DNA from: Prinsepia uniflora
Taxonomy: Eukaryota; Streptophyta; Magnoliopsida; Rosales; Rosaceae
Assembly (NCBI GenBank): GCA_032719365.1
Contig: CM064870.1
Span: 45,044,194 to 45,108,193, forward strand
Direction of reading: 5' to 3'
DNA length: 64,000 bases
The translations under genes and the position numbers were made by a program. This document shows, piece after piece, positions 38,134-47,907 of this stretch. The notes beneath the pieces were generated by a model. That model had not been told where the DNA came from. It did no database searches and saw nothing but the letters and a program-made list of their open reading frames with translations. Numbering within the stretch: position 1 is the stretch's first letter; every line of letters begins with the position of its first letter.

Positions 38134-39456
38134 GATTAGACTGTGCAGACCCGTGGGTCGACCCAACCCAACGTTAAAAATGATGAACAATGGTCGCGTG
38201 TGAGGCTCATGAGCAGAGAGGGTGCAAGGCACATGAAGGCCCGTGCCATCCTACCTCAAAATACAATTAACACATTTTTCAATGTATATGACATTACAAA
38301 TCTATTAGCGCAGATCTCGAGTCAATCGAACATCGTCTCAGAGTAGTTTCGGGTGTCCAAAGTGTTATACGTAGGGTTTTAATTCGTATTTAATCTTGAA
38401 AATTAGACGACTCTAATGTGAGGTTATTTGGGACAATAACGACCCTTGGTAGTGATTTTTGACATGTGGTACAATTTCTAGATTTACGGAGGAATGTGCA
38501 GATCGAGATTTAGCTACGTGGACGATGTATGCGTGGACTTGTTTTCTAAATTATTATGAAAGCATAGCTAAATATTTTAATTTCTTTATTGGGTGATTTA
38601 TATTGCAATGATTTGAATATGAATTCTAAATGATTACTTCACGATTTTTTGGATTTATTTATTGGTTTTGGACTCGTATTTTACGGTAGTTTGTGGAAAT
38701 GGTGTTTAGGATCAAGGCAGGTTTGGAAATAGTATTTTGGCTTGGAATGTGAGTCAAGGGTTTATGTTCAATTATGATGCTTTTGCAACTTAATCCATGG
38801 ATTATGTCCATTGTTCTGTGGTTATTTTCTAGAAAGTTGAAGCTAAGGGTATTTTTCCAGACGACCGAAGTTAGGGGTGAATATGTTGTGGTTGTTTCCT
38901 AAGAAGCCGAAGCTAGGGGTGTTTCTAAACGATTGATACTCGGGGTGTTAGCCTACGCGTAATGCTATTGCTACATGTGAGTATTACTTAAGTCGATGAT
39001 GGGTTGTGTTTGATGGTGCTATTTGTGTCTACATTTTTGTGACATGATTTGCTAAACATAGATTTAGGAAAATGTGGGATACTGACTATTTAATGGTGTT
39101 TTATGAGTGTTGTGGTCTCACGTTTTATGATATGTTTGTTTTGAAATCCAATTGTTTTACGTTTTATTCTATGAATGCATATTTTATAAAAATGGAGGGT
39201 AAATGTTTGTTTTTCTTGAAAAATGTGTTTTAAAATGTTATTTTTTTCCACTCCCACTTTTTCATAGTTTTATTGACCCTACAAGTCGTTGCATAAAAAT
39301 CGAGGTTGATCGAGAGGCGTAAGCATAAGTAGTAAGGCAGTAGGAGTACCTCTTGTTAGACAAGTATTGATGGTAGTTTTAGTATTTTGAATGGTTTGTC
39401 AGATGGGAGTAGGATCATACGTGATTATCAAAGTATTTCAGGAGTTTGTTATCTCA

Positions 39457-40062
39457 ACTTAGTATCAAAGTCGAGTTGATTTTGAATGGTGATTTCCAAT
39501 ATCATGCCTCCGAAATACGAGCCCCAAGAAAAGCCTAGAGATGAGACAGATACGTGAAAAGTATGCCTAATCCTAGGATAGATCTGGGGATTAGATGGAA
39601 TCTGTGTTGTTTGGGTTGGATATTAGATACTGCGCTCTCAAGTGTAGGAGGATTGGTGCTGGTCTAAATAGTGAGCGAACTTAGAGGTTAAGCGAAGATA
39701 GATGAACGAGTTCCTCGATTATAAGGAATATTTTAGGTTTTGAGGTGACAAAAGATCCTCTGTAGGGTCTGGTACGATTGGCGATATTTCTGTTTGATCA
39801 CTAGGCATGCCGGTATTGGCATGGATTGTGAATGTCGAATTAGGATTCAGACGGAGTTTGGTTATCGGATTAGAGCTTGGAAGGAGTCGAAATTAGGGAT
39901 TAAGACTCGGGAAAGCCGGAAGGTAGAAATATTAGTTATAGTGTCGAATATCAAATAAGGGTTTGAGGTAGGAACTCGAGACACTGTTCGGGGTTAGGTG
40001 ATTCTAGTTCTCGGATAGACAAGTTTGAATTTCAAGAACGAAATTTTTTAAGGAGGGTAGAT
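39457..40062 (+). mobile_element. Element G internal region with gag start and polypurine tract
   Basis: A decayed primer-binding site (CTTAGTATCAAAGTC, about 39458-39472) follows the 5' LTR. A short frame begins at 39504 (MPPKYEPQEKPRDETDT, then stop), similar to gag starts of this group. The 3' end has the TTCAAGAACGAAATTTTTTA tract followed by AGGAGGGTAGAT, a polypurine tract typical of plant chromovirus-like gypsy elements. Only about 0.6 kb, with no pol. Confidence 0.65.
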
Positions 40063-40195
40063 TGTAACAACACGAAAATTTCAAAAAAGTAACTTCGGAA
40101 ATTTAAAAGGGGGAATTGACGATTTTTTCCTTGATGGTTAAAAGTTGATTTTTGCTTTCAAGTGTCTTTTGGACTTTTTGTGGGGACCATTGTTA

Positions 40196-40545
40196 ACAGG
40201 ACCCCTCCTAAAAAGTCTTGACAATCCTAAGGGATCTTGCTCCCTTCTGACAATCACTACTCAAAACTTCAAGAATAACCTCAAAAGATTTTCAAGAACC
40301 ATAAAACCTTATAACTGTTAGACTAGGAATAATTGTACATTCGTTCATCCCGCTATGCACAAATCATAAGTTTACAATATGGCTCAAAATGCAGGCTTTA
40401 CCCTAAAATCCACAAATACACCAAAATCCCGCTTATGCCTCTACCCTGAAGTAGGTTCTTGTCTTCGTCTCATGGATTGGAGGGTAAGTAAAATCCATCA
40501 AAATGTGAATGGACAAAAATAACCTTTGAAAATCTACGTTTATAC
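40196..40545 (-). mobile_element. Minus-strand LTR 3' fragment (O)
   Basis: In reverse complement it runs from GGGGGGTATAAACG through GGCATAAGCGGG to AGGAGGGGTCCTGTTA. This is the layout of the last about 350 bp of the long LTRs (compare 34100-34367). No intact end on the right; target duplication not seen. Confidence 0.55.
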
Positions 40546-40790
40546 CCCCCGTTTGTGGTGTCTTGTGTGTTTTTTAAACTGGTGAAAACCGTAGGGAAGA
40601 AGGAAAGGGGAATAACTACAAAACTGAGAGAGGAAACTAGAGAAAGAGAGCAAAAGAGAGATAAAAAGAAAGAAAAGAAAGAAAAGGGAAGAGAGAAGGA
40701 AGACTTCGAGATGGAGGGAGAAGGAAAACCGGAAAATTGGAAAACTGTAAATCGATCCCTTGAATCATTTGAAGCTTCCAAGCTTACAAC

Positions 40791-42032
40791 CATGGATGAA
40801 AAAAAAATAGGACATATCATCCATATATCGGTCGATATGTCGCCATTTCCGACCACCAGCACCTAAGTAGGGGGTGAAGGAAAATCTTCCCCCAAAATCA
40901 GAGATTTCGGCCAATATCGGAGATTATCGGCGAAATTGTCTGATATTACCGATATCTCGACTAATATCCACCAAAATCAACTCGGCGTTTTGACTAGGCA
41001 TGAGACATGAGAGGCTCAGATGGAGAAGTGGAGTGGCTTGAGCAAATCCTGCTAGTTTCAATCACAACTGTCATGGTGGAGCTTGGCTCTACTTGAGACG
41101 ACCTTGTCGCGAAGAACAAGAAAAGAAAGTGGAGTGGCTTGGCCGCTTGGGCGAATTGGTAAAGTTGGTTTTATTCATGGTTGAGGTTCTTGTCGCGAAG
41201 AATGAGGGAAAAAAAGGGTGATGAGAGAGAGAAGAAGAAAGAGTGATGAGGGAGAAGAAGAAAAAAAAATTACTGATGAGAGGGGGTCGGTGGCAAGAGT
41301 CAAAAGAGGTAATATCAAGTGGGTGAATAAGTGGGTAAGAGAGTGAGAGAGATAAGATATGAGTGAATGAGTGGATATACTAAATAATGTAAAATAATAT
41401 TTTATTTTTAGTAGGTAAGTAAATATCAATTATTAAATGTAAAAATGAAAGCAACGTACATTATTTTACATTATTTAGTATTATTTAATAATTTAGATAA
41501 TTTAGTATATCCACTCATTCACTCATATCTTATCATTATATCCACTTATTTAGATAATTTAGTACATTATTTTACATTATTTTAGTGTATAAAAATATCA
41601 ATTATTAAATGTAAAAATGTTTATATTTTATTACCTTTTTAATCTAAAAAAAGTATTATTATTATCATTATATTATATTAGTTTTATTATTAATTACTTT
41701 ATAATTATGTTTTCACTCATGTTACCCAAGATTATTTTAAGTTTATCTTTAAAGTTTTATACTGTTAGTTATCGACAAACTTATATTCTATCATATTATT
41801 TTTCAGATATTTATTATATCAAAGTCATTTTATAGTTTTTATTAGTCCTATATAGCCATTATTGAGTATTTAAGTTTTTCCCAAAGTTTCATTTCAAATT
41901 TCCAACTTTTAGACCAAATTTTCGTCATTTTTGTTGACCGTAAACGATATCGATAACAATAGCGATATTTGGGGCTAGATATCCGTAATTTTGACTAGCG
42001 ATTTATCCGTCAATATCGATATTTCAATCCTT
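40791..42032. mobile_element. Mutator-like (MULE) non-autonomous element
   Basis: About 1.24 kb flanked by a perfect 9-bp direct repeat GCTTACAAC (40782-40790 and 42033-42041), with the element G LTR continuing on both sides. The 9-bp duplication is the Mutator hallmark. Termini are rich in ATATCG-type sub-repeats (left GGATGAAA, right reverse complement GGATTGAAATATCGAT) but the terminal inverted repeat is weak. No transposase recognised. Confidence 0.65.
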
Positions 42033-42340
42033 GCTTACAACTAAGGTTTCCAAGCTCTTAGTTGAGTTCTTGGGATGGATTTTGAGTCAGAAATACTGAA
42101 GGTTTTGATGTGGGAAAGAGTGAAAAATTAGCTTGAAATTTGGCCGAATCTATTGAAGTATTTTCTGGAAAAATGAGGTAAGTTCTTCGTGTTTTGGCAT
42201 CATAGAAATCTTCCCAGGATTTAGTAGATGAAGATTGATTATTGGAATATTGAAATGGATGAAAATGATGAAGATAGGATCGGGTCGGGTCACCAGGTCA
42301 GATTGGACTGTGCAAACCCACAGATCGACCCAACCCAAGA

Positions 42341-42708
42341 GCTGGACCCCGATTGGAAGTGTGCCAACGAGGACGCTGGGCTCCAAGAGGGGTGGATTGT
42401 AAGACCCGTGTCTTGAGAAGATTGGTGAACAATCCCACATTGCTCGAGAAGGGAAAAGTTAAGTGTTTTATATGTGTGGGCGGGTTAAGTGTCTTATATG
42501 TGTGGGCACGTATCTTCCTAGCAACGAGACATTTTGGGAGCTCATTGGTTTTGCGTTTGGTTGGAACTCCAAAGTTAAGCGAGTTTGGACTGGAACAATC
42601 TCAGAATGGGTGACTCACTAGGAAGTTGCGCATGAGCTCCCATAAACAAAACCGTGAGGGCATGATCCAAAGTAGATAAGATCGTGCTAAGGGAAACGGG
42701 CCTTGATA
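42341..42708 (+). mobile_element. Cassandra TRIM remnant (internal fragment plus 3' LTR)
   Basis: The internal fragment 42341-42397 (GACCCCGATTGGAAGTGTGCC...) matches the complete copy at 52243-52312. The LTR runs 42398-42708 (TGTAAGACCCGTG...CCTTGATA). The 5S-like part is at about 42555-42630 (AAAGTTAAGCGAG, GAATGGGTGAC). The 5' LTR is missing; the join to element G LTR lies at about 42340. Confidence 0.8.
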
Positions 42709-43036
42709 GTTGAACCCTAGACAATACAGACTTCAGTTTTGATTTCATAGAAAAAATAAATATGGTGAAATAAATTACTAGAAATATTTTAAATAAAAGT
42801 AAAAATTGCTAAGAGTGAATCAATAATTTAATATAAAAAGGACTATCTATTTTGAATTTATAAATAAGGTTTAATTAGAATCCTAAACTCGTGAAGGAGA
42901 TATTAATTCGAGTATGATCTTCAATAAAACTTTAAGCATGTCTGTAAAGACTTGTTCGGGTTATGATGATATGTGGCTTTATTCTTCCACCAATCCGTGG
43001 TAGCATTGAAGGATGCCTGCCACTTCATTTTATCAT
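42709..43036. other. Unassigned A+T-rich sequence
   Basis: Non-coding sequence between the Cassandra remnant and the MITE. Nothing recognised. Confidence 0.4.
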
Positions 43037-43039
43037 TAA

Positions 43040-43433
43040 GGCCTCGTTTGGTATGCCGTACTGTACTGACTATTTCAATCGGATAGACTAATCTGTCCAT
43101 CGGATAGGCTGATTATTTAGTCGGGCGTTTGGTACTTTTCCGGATTAGAATGCCGACTATATTATACTGACCGGATTATATTATAGTAATTGACGAAATA
43201 CTTATATCTTAAATATTAATTATGTATGTCATTATTTTTATTATTATTTATTTTAATAATTATTATTACTATTTATTACCTTTTTATTAATTAATTATTT
43301 TTAATTTTATCATTATTATTTATTAAAATATCATTAATTGTTAATTATTAATTTATTATTAGTAGTATTTATTACTTTATTACTTTTTATTATTAATATT
43401 TACTAAATTAATATTTTATTTTTATTATATTAC

Positions 43434-43490
<57 letters not shown>

Positions 43491-43682
43491 TTTACAAGAT
43501 TACTAGTTATCCGATTATTTAATACGGACAATTTCGAGCGTATTATTTTAGCGTGTCTAGATCGTATAAAAATATTCAACCGTATTAACTTATACGGTGA
43601 CTAATTAATACGACTGGTACCAAACACAGGTTTCAGATTATTTAGCCTATATGGACCGTAATACGATGTACCAAACACACCC
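43040..43682. mobile_element. Tourist-like (PIF/Harbinger) MITE, 643 bp
   Basis: Terminal inverted repeats GGCCTCGTTTGGTATGCCG and (reverse complement) GGGTGTGTTTGGTACATCG are flanked by TAA at 43037-43039 and 43683-43685. The A+T-rich interior includes an (ATT)n microsatellite at about 43438-43490. It lies about 580 bp upstream of the ELC start codon. No transposase. Confidence 0.75.
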
Positions 43683-43685
43683 TAA

Positions 43686-44259
43686 AGGGTATAATAGGGA
43701 TAACGTATGCAGAGACGATGTCAAAGGACTCTAGTTTTTCTTTTTTAGATATTACGGAAGGACTTGATTGTTTAAATTTATTCATTTATAATTTCGAAGT
43801 AATTTATACCCTGATAAAAGAGTAGTCAATAATGAATCCTTTAATTCTATGTTTATTTTGCTACTTCTCTTACTATCGATCATACTCATTTCTAACAAGT
43901 AAACCTACCCGTAATTTATAGGATTTAATTGTCAATCGATACTTTTCTCCATTACGATAAATTTGCACTCAAGCCTTTAGGGATTTTTCCCTCTCTATTT
44001 TGCTTACTTTTTGAAATTTATTTACAGCCGTAGATCCATTGTGATCTAACGGCACAAAGTTTCATAGTACTGGTCACATTGGGGATCCTAGAAATTTCGA
44101 AGCAAAAGCATCAGAACAGAAACAATCTTCTCCGTCTATTTCCACATTCTCCAAGAATCAATCAAATTATCTAAACTCAATCTGATTCGCACAATCGCCA
44201 CTCTCAAACCCCAAATCTCCTTGTCAACCCATCCCAGATTCGACCCGACCCATTTTGCA
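43686..44259 (+). promoter_or_regulatory. Promoter and 5' UTR region of the ELC gene
   Basis: Non-coding sequence between MITE and ELC. The pyrimidine-rich part at 44120-44259 looks like a 5' UTR. The frame is open back to 44221, but the first ATG is at 44260. No firm TATA box. Confidence 0.4.
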
Positions 44260-45525
44260 ATGGTTCCGCCGTCCGGTCCGACTCCACCGAACCCAGAACT
44301 GATACAGCGGTTCCTGAGCTCGGTCCTCTCTCAACGAGGTCCCTCCGCCGTCCCTTACTCGGAAGACACCAAATGGCTGATCCGCAACCACCTCGTAGCT
44401 CTCACCTCCGCCTACCCCTCCCTAGAGCCCAAAACCGCTAACTTCACCCACAACGACGGTCGTTCCGTCAACCTCCTCCAGGCCGACGGTACCATCCCCA
44501 TGTTGTTTCAGGGCGTCACCTACAACATCCCCGTTATCGTCTGGCTTATGGAGTCCTACCCTCGCCACCCGCCCTGCGTTTACGTCAACCCCACGCGCGA
44601 CATGGTCATCAAGCGCCCTCACGCCCATGTCAACCCCTCTGGTTTGGTCTCCACTCCTTACTTGCAGAATTGGGTGTACCCTAGTTCCAATCTTGTGGAG
44701 CTTGTTAAGAATCTCAGCGCCTTATTTGCTCAAGATCCACCGCTCCTCGCCCAGCGCAGACCCACCCCTAACCCTAACCCTAACGCTAATCCTAACCTCG
44801 GACATGTCCATTCCTCTTCGGCTATTTCACATTCGGGTTATTCGAGCTATTCAGGGGGTTATTCTGGCTCTTCTGGCTCGGTGAATCCTAGCCGCCCTGC
44901 AATTCCTCCGAGGGCTTACCCTCCCTCGCCCTATAGCACTACGAGCGGATCATTTTCTCGGATTCAGACTGACGATCCGAACGAGGTTTTCAAGCGGAGT
45001 GCGATTAACAAGCTTGTGGAGATGGTGCACGGGGACATGGCAGGGTTGAGGAAGAGGAGGGAGTCGGAAATGGAAGGGTTGTTCAGTGCACAGGCGGCGC
45101 TGAGGCAGAGGTCGGATCAACTCAATAAAGGGTTGAAGGAGATGGTGGATGAGAAGGAGGGTCTGGAGCAGCAATTGCAGGTGGTGCTGATGAATTCTGA
45201 TGTTTTGGAGGGGTGGTTGAGGGAGAATGAAGGGAAGAGCAGAGGGAGAGTGGATGCAGATGATGCCTTTGAATGCGTAGACTCGCTTTCCAAGCAAATG
45301 CTGGACTCTACAGCCTCCGATTTGGCCATAGAGGATGTTGTGTATTCCTTGGATAAGGCATTGCAGGAAGGGGCAATACCCTTTGATGAGTACATAAAGA
45401 ATGTGAGGTCTCTCTCGCGCAAGCAGTTTTATCACCGCGCTACCTCTGCTAAAGTGAGGGCAGTTCAAATGCAGTCCCAGGTTGCCAATATGGCTTCCAG
45501 GCTGTCACATTATGCTTCATCCTAG
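44260..45525 (+). CDS. ELC: ELC / VPS23-like ESCRT-I subunit (TSG101 homologue), intronless
   Basis: A 421-aa protein in one exon, starting at the first in-frame ATG. Residues about 12-160 form a ubiquitin E2 variant (UEV) domain. GVTYNIPVIVWLMESYP and HPPCVYVNPT are diagnostic, and the region before PYLQNW (132-137) has no catalytic Cys, as expected for an E2 variant that binds ubiquitin without conjugating it. A Pro/Ser/Gly/Tyr-rich linker (165-240) has an Asn-Pro run (170-179) coded by CCTAAC repeats. A Glu/Lys/Gln-rich coiled coil spans about 250-315, and a C-terminal steadiness box (about 350-415) carries DLAIEDVVYSLDKAL and FDEYIKNVRSLSRKQF. In the family, ELC/VPS23 joins VPS28 and VPS37 in ESCRT-I and sorts ubiquitinated membrane cargo at endosomes. 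Length agrees with plant ELC proteins of about 400 aa. G+C content of the first 500 bp is much higher than its surroundings. Confidence 0.95.
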   Translation: MVPPSGPTPPNPELIQRFLSSVLSQRGPSAVPYSEDTKWLIRNHLVALTSAYPSLEPKTANFTHNDGRSVNLLQADGTIPMLFQGVTYNIPVIVWLMESYPRHPPCVYVNPTRDMVIKRPHAHVNPSGLVSTPYLQNWVYPSSNLVELVKNLSALFAQDPPLLAQRRPTPNPNPNANPNLGHVHSSSAISHSGYSSYSGGYSGSSGSVNPSRPAIPPRAYPPSPYSTTSGSFSRIQTDDPNEVFKRSAINKLVEMVHGDMAGLRKRRESEMEGLFSAQAALRQRSDQLNKGLKEMVDEKEGLEQQLQVVLMNSDVLEGWLRENEGKSRGRVDADDAFECVDSLSKQMLDSTASDLAIEDVVYSLDKALQEGAIPFDEYIKNVRSLSRKQFYHRATSAKVRAVQMQSQVANMASRLSHYASS

Positions 45526-45939
45526 TCAGGTCACTGCACTACATTTTCCAGGTCAGCTCAGGAGATGAATTGTTACCATAGAAATCCTATAGTTGTAGGT
45601 TTAGATTGTTGTGAAAATATCAGTGCTTTGTTTTTCTTTATTTTGTATTATTTTTAGTTCACAATTTGTTTTTGAAGATGTTTTCCATGGGAAGCATGTT
45701 GTTGTTGAATAATAATTATGGAAACTTATATTTTTGGGTTTATAATTTGGAATAACAGATATAGTCATTTCTCTTGAATTCATACCAGAACCCGACTTAG
45801 AGTAAATATGTAACTATGCTTGAATGCAGAATTTGGTTTGAGGAAAAATTGTTGACGAGTAGTTGTTTACAAGGATGGCGGCACTTTTAAGTTCTGAGTA
45901 ATGAGATTCTATTTCTGATATATACAATGTAAATGATAT
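45526..45939 (+). other. 3' flank of the ELC gene
   Basis: T-rich non-coding sequence, with the 3' UTR expected in its first part. No unambiguous polyadenylation signal chosen. It ends where homology to ABCF begins. Confidence 0.4.
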
Positions 45940-46640
45940 TTTTTCTGGTGTTAAGCTCGAAAACTGAGTTATACTTGTATTAAAAGCTGTGAATAGGGAA
46001 GTGAAAAGAGAGATTATAGATTGGTGTAAATGGAGGGATGAAAATTAGTGCTGGTTTCATTGGGTAGGACATTGAATGAGGAGTTTATGAGTGTTTGTTT
46101 AGAGAGGGGATGATCGTTGCAGGGAAGTTGTTAATTGTGCACAGTATTTATATGTTCTGGACCTGGATTTACTACCATTAGGTGAGCTTGGGAATCACCT
46201 GGACTTGGGCACAATTGACACAGTGGAGGTCAAGGATGCCAGGGTGCTAGCACTAGGAGACTAGGAGTCTCTAAATCAGCAAGGTTTGCCAGTTTTTCAC
46301 ATCTCATGATATGATAGAGCTTTTGTTGATAAGTTTTGTGTACAAAATTAGTTGTAATTGATTGCAACTCATAATTGCTGCTTGGGAGAAACAGAAAAAT
46401 TAGGACTCTTGAATTGTAGGTAATTTTGGTCGTCTGCTGATTCTCAGGTTTCCTGAGAGGGGAATGATAAAACGCAAGATTTGTTACAACAGTTAAGAAT
46501 TGGAATTTGGCTTTGACTTTAGTAAAGATAGGTGATGGAGGTGAGTTCACATGCGTTATGTTGCTAGTAAGCGAAGTTATTGTTTTTCTTCTTTTCTTGC
46601 AAAATATCTGCAAATTATATATCTTGATGCTCTGTTATAT
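45940..46640 (+). pseudogene. ABCF5-like pseudogene, 5' part (exons 1-3 and part of intron 3)
   Basis: It follows the ABCF gene at 15512-19386 in order and orientation, with deletions. TCTGGTGTTAAGCTCGAAAA matches exon 1 (about 15876), and GAGGAGTTTATGAGTG and GTTGCAGGGAAGTTG match exon 1 further on. CTGGATTTACTACC...AATCACCTGGAC...CACAATTGA matches exon 2 including its DEPTNHLD region (here scrambled). GTTTCCTGAGAGG...GGAATTTGGCTTTG matches exon 3. The sequence after exon 3 (GTTGCTAGTAAG... CTGCAAATTATATATCTTG) still resembles intron 3 of the parent, so this is a DNA-level copy. Stops and frameshifts abound. It is interrupted by a CLASSY fragment and resumes at about 47650. Confidence 0.85.
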
Positions 46641-46649
46641 CCTCTTGGA

Positions 46650-47425
46650 AGTTCTGACATGAGAGGCCCCGATTGATGAGCTTCAATTTATCTTGTTCAG
46701 ATCCCCATGCTGGCTGTATTTCTCATGCTCATGCTGAAGGCACAGTGTTGGACCTTATTCCCCGAGTTACCATGCTTCTTACTTGGGAAGAAGAGTTCAG
46801 AAACCTTTTACAATCTTAACAATGGAGAGATATCCGATGAAAAAGATGAAAGCGTTGTCAAATTTAGGATGGAACGTGAAGGCCGTACAAGCGTGAACAG
46901 AACAAACAACCGTCTAATGTTGGTGTTGATTCCTGGACAAAAGAAGGAAGCATACTGGGGATAAGTCACCAACTGTTTGAGAAGATTTCTGGAGCACAAA
47001 AAACTGCGTTTGCTAAGGGCATGAGGAAAATCCCTGTTGAGCTTCATGCCTTGTAATATTTGATTATGTCCACACTACTCGCAATGAGAATAGCCAAATG
47101 TGGAAGGCTATATTGGAAATTAAAACAAGAAGGCCGATTCTGCTCGCAGGAACTCCTGAGAACAACTTTCAAGAGCTCAACTCCCTTTGAGGCCATCGGA
47201 ATTTTGATGCCTTGATTTTGGTTGCCAACTCGATAGACCCCGAGGCCGTAAGGACTTCTAACAGGTAACAATGGTTGTGGAAGATTTGATGATGAAGCAA
47301 AGCTTGCACCTTTTGGTCATGTTGACAAGGGTTCGGCGTTGTAAGATAATCTTCCTGGGTTAAGTAACTCAGTGGTCGTCTTATATCCAATTGAGTTACA
47401 GCAAAGCTTCCTTTGGAAAATTCAA
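46650..47425 (+). pseudogene. CLASSY-type SNF2 helicase-like gene fragment (pseudogene)
   Basis: Plus-strand frames carry, in order, MLLTWEEEFRN (46771-46803), FYNLNNGEISDEKDE, SILGISHQLFEKISG (about 46945-46990), HTTRNENSQMWKAILEIKT and RRPILLAGTPENNFQEL (about 47070-47180), then APFGHVDKG and DNLPGLSNSVVVLYPIELQQ (about 47308-47400). These match the SNF2 ATPase motifs of plant CLASSY/DRD1-group chromatin remodellers: the DEGH box (here DYVH) and the SGTPxQNN motif (here AGTPENN). CLASSY proteins guide RNA polymerase IV in RNA-directed DNA methylation. Frameshifts and stops (for example after LLQS and HAL) disable it. It sits in intron 3 of the ABCF pseudogene. Assignment is from motif order only, by eye. 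Confidence 0.75.
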
Positions 47426-47604
47426 CCCATGGAATGATTCCTTGACTCCGTTGGAGTTAAACAACCACCGAGTTCCTTAATCCGGGAAGATTATCTTGCA
47501 TCACCTTTCCTTTCCTTGTAGACATGACCATAAGGCGCATTCTTTGCTTCCTACTCTGGCACTTTTTTCCCCTTCATCAACAAATCTTCCACTCCTATTG
47601 TTAG
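47259..47604. repeat. Inverted repeat made of CLASSY-derived sequence (hairpin with arms about 165 bp)
   Basis: The left arm (47259 to about 47420) and right arm (about 47436-47604) are imperfect reverse complements. Examples: GTAAGATAATCTTCCTGGG against CCGGGAAGATTATCTTGC; GAAGATTTGATGATGAAG against CTTCATCAACAAATCTTCC; TTTTGGTCATGTTGACAAGG against CCTTGTAGACATGACCATAAG. The loop is small (about 47421-47435). Minus-strand translation of the right arm gives HVYKE and DNLPGLRNSVVV, matching the left arm's plus-strand HVDKG and DNLPGLSNSVVV, so both arms come from the same CLASSY exon. Confidence 0.85.
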
Positions 47605-47649
47605 TTTCTTATTCTCTGTTTCACGGCCTTGGGGTGGGTATGTATATGT

Positions 47650-47870
47650 GAGATGTCATTTTTAACAAGGCAAGGCAAAACTTACAAGTGGAAGGGGAGA
47701 GAAAGTTGCCATTCTTGTCCCAAATCGGGATCGAGTATTCTGAAGGTGGTAATGGGTTTACAGAAGCTAGTGGCAGGTGATGTAGAGATCGTGGGGCATA
47801 ATTCCCTGCCAATTTATCTTGAATAAAAACAGATGTTGATGTCGATTTCCAAAAGACCTAAATTTGCTAA
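47650..47870 (+). pseudogene. ABCF5-like pseudogene, 3' part (exon 4 and start of intron 4)
   Basis: The segment from TTTTTAACAAGG to TTATCTTGAA matches exon 4 of the ABCF gene (17935-18114), including GGAGAGAAAGTTGCCATTCT. The second Walker A is destroyed (CCAAATCGGGATCGAGTATT). The following AAACAGATGTTGATGTCGAT still resembles the start of intron 4. It ends near the left edge of minus-strand LTR J. Confidence 0.85.
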
Positions 47871-47907
47871 CAAATTCCAAGCCCAAATCACCATAGTAAG
47901 GTAAACA

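Larger units (their letters stand above)
34368..39456 (+). mobile_element. Element G 5' LTR, 5'-truncated and interrupted by solo LTR H
   Basis: The LTR starts mid-way, at the ATTTTGGTAATTT stretch. It has TATA-like ATATATATAT (about 34426), a purine-rich leader and donor-like AAGGTAATCC, is split by LTR H, resumes at 38139 and ends TTATCTCA at 39456. The motif pair is decayed here. It is closely similar to the G 3' LTR pieces at 40063-42340. Confidence 0.75.
40063..42340 (+). mobile_element. Element G 3' LTR, interrupted and 3'-truncated
   Basis: It starts TGTAACAACACG after the polypurine tract. It is interrupted by a minus-strand LTR fragment (about 40196-40545) and by a MULE-like element (40791-42032). 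It continues with sequence matching the 5' LTR to the GACCCAACCCAA stretch and breaks off at Cassandra sequence near 42340. Confidence 0.7.

Noticed and set aside
44221..44259. 13-residue upstream extension of ELC
   Set aside because: It begins with TTG; the first ATG at 44260 gives the usual ELC start.
45940..47870. Processed (retro-) pseudogene of ABCF
   Set aside because: Sequence resembling introns 3 and 4 remains next to the exon 3 and exon 4 copies, and there is no poly(A) tail.
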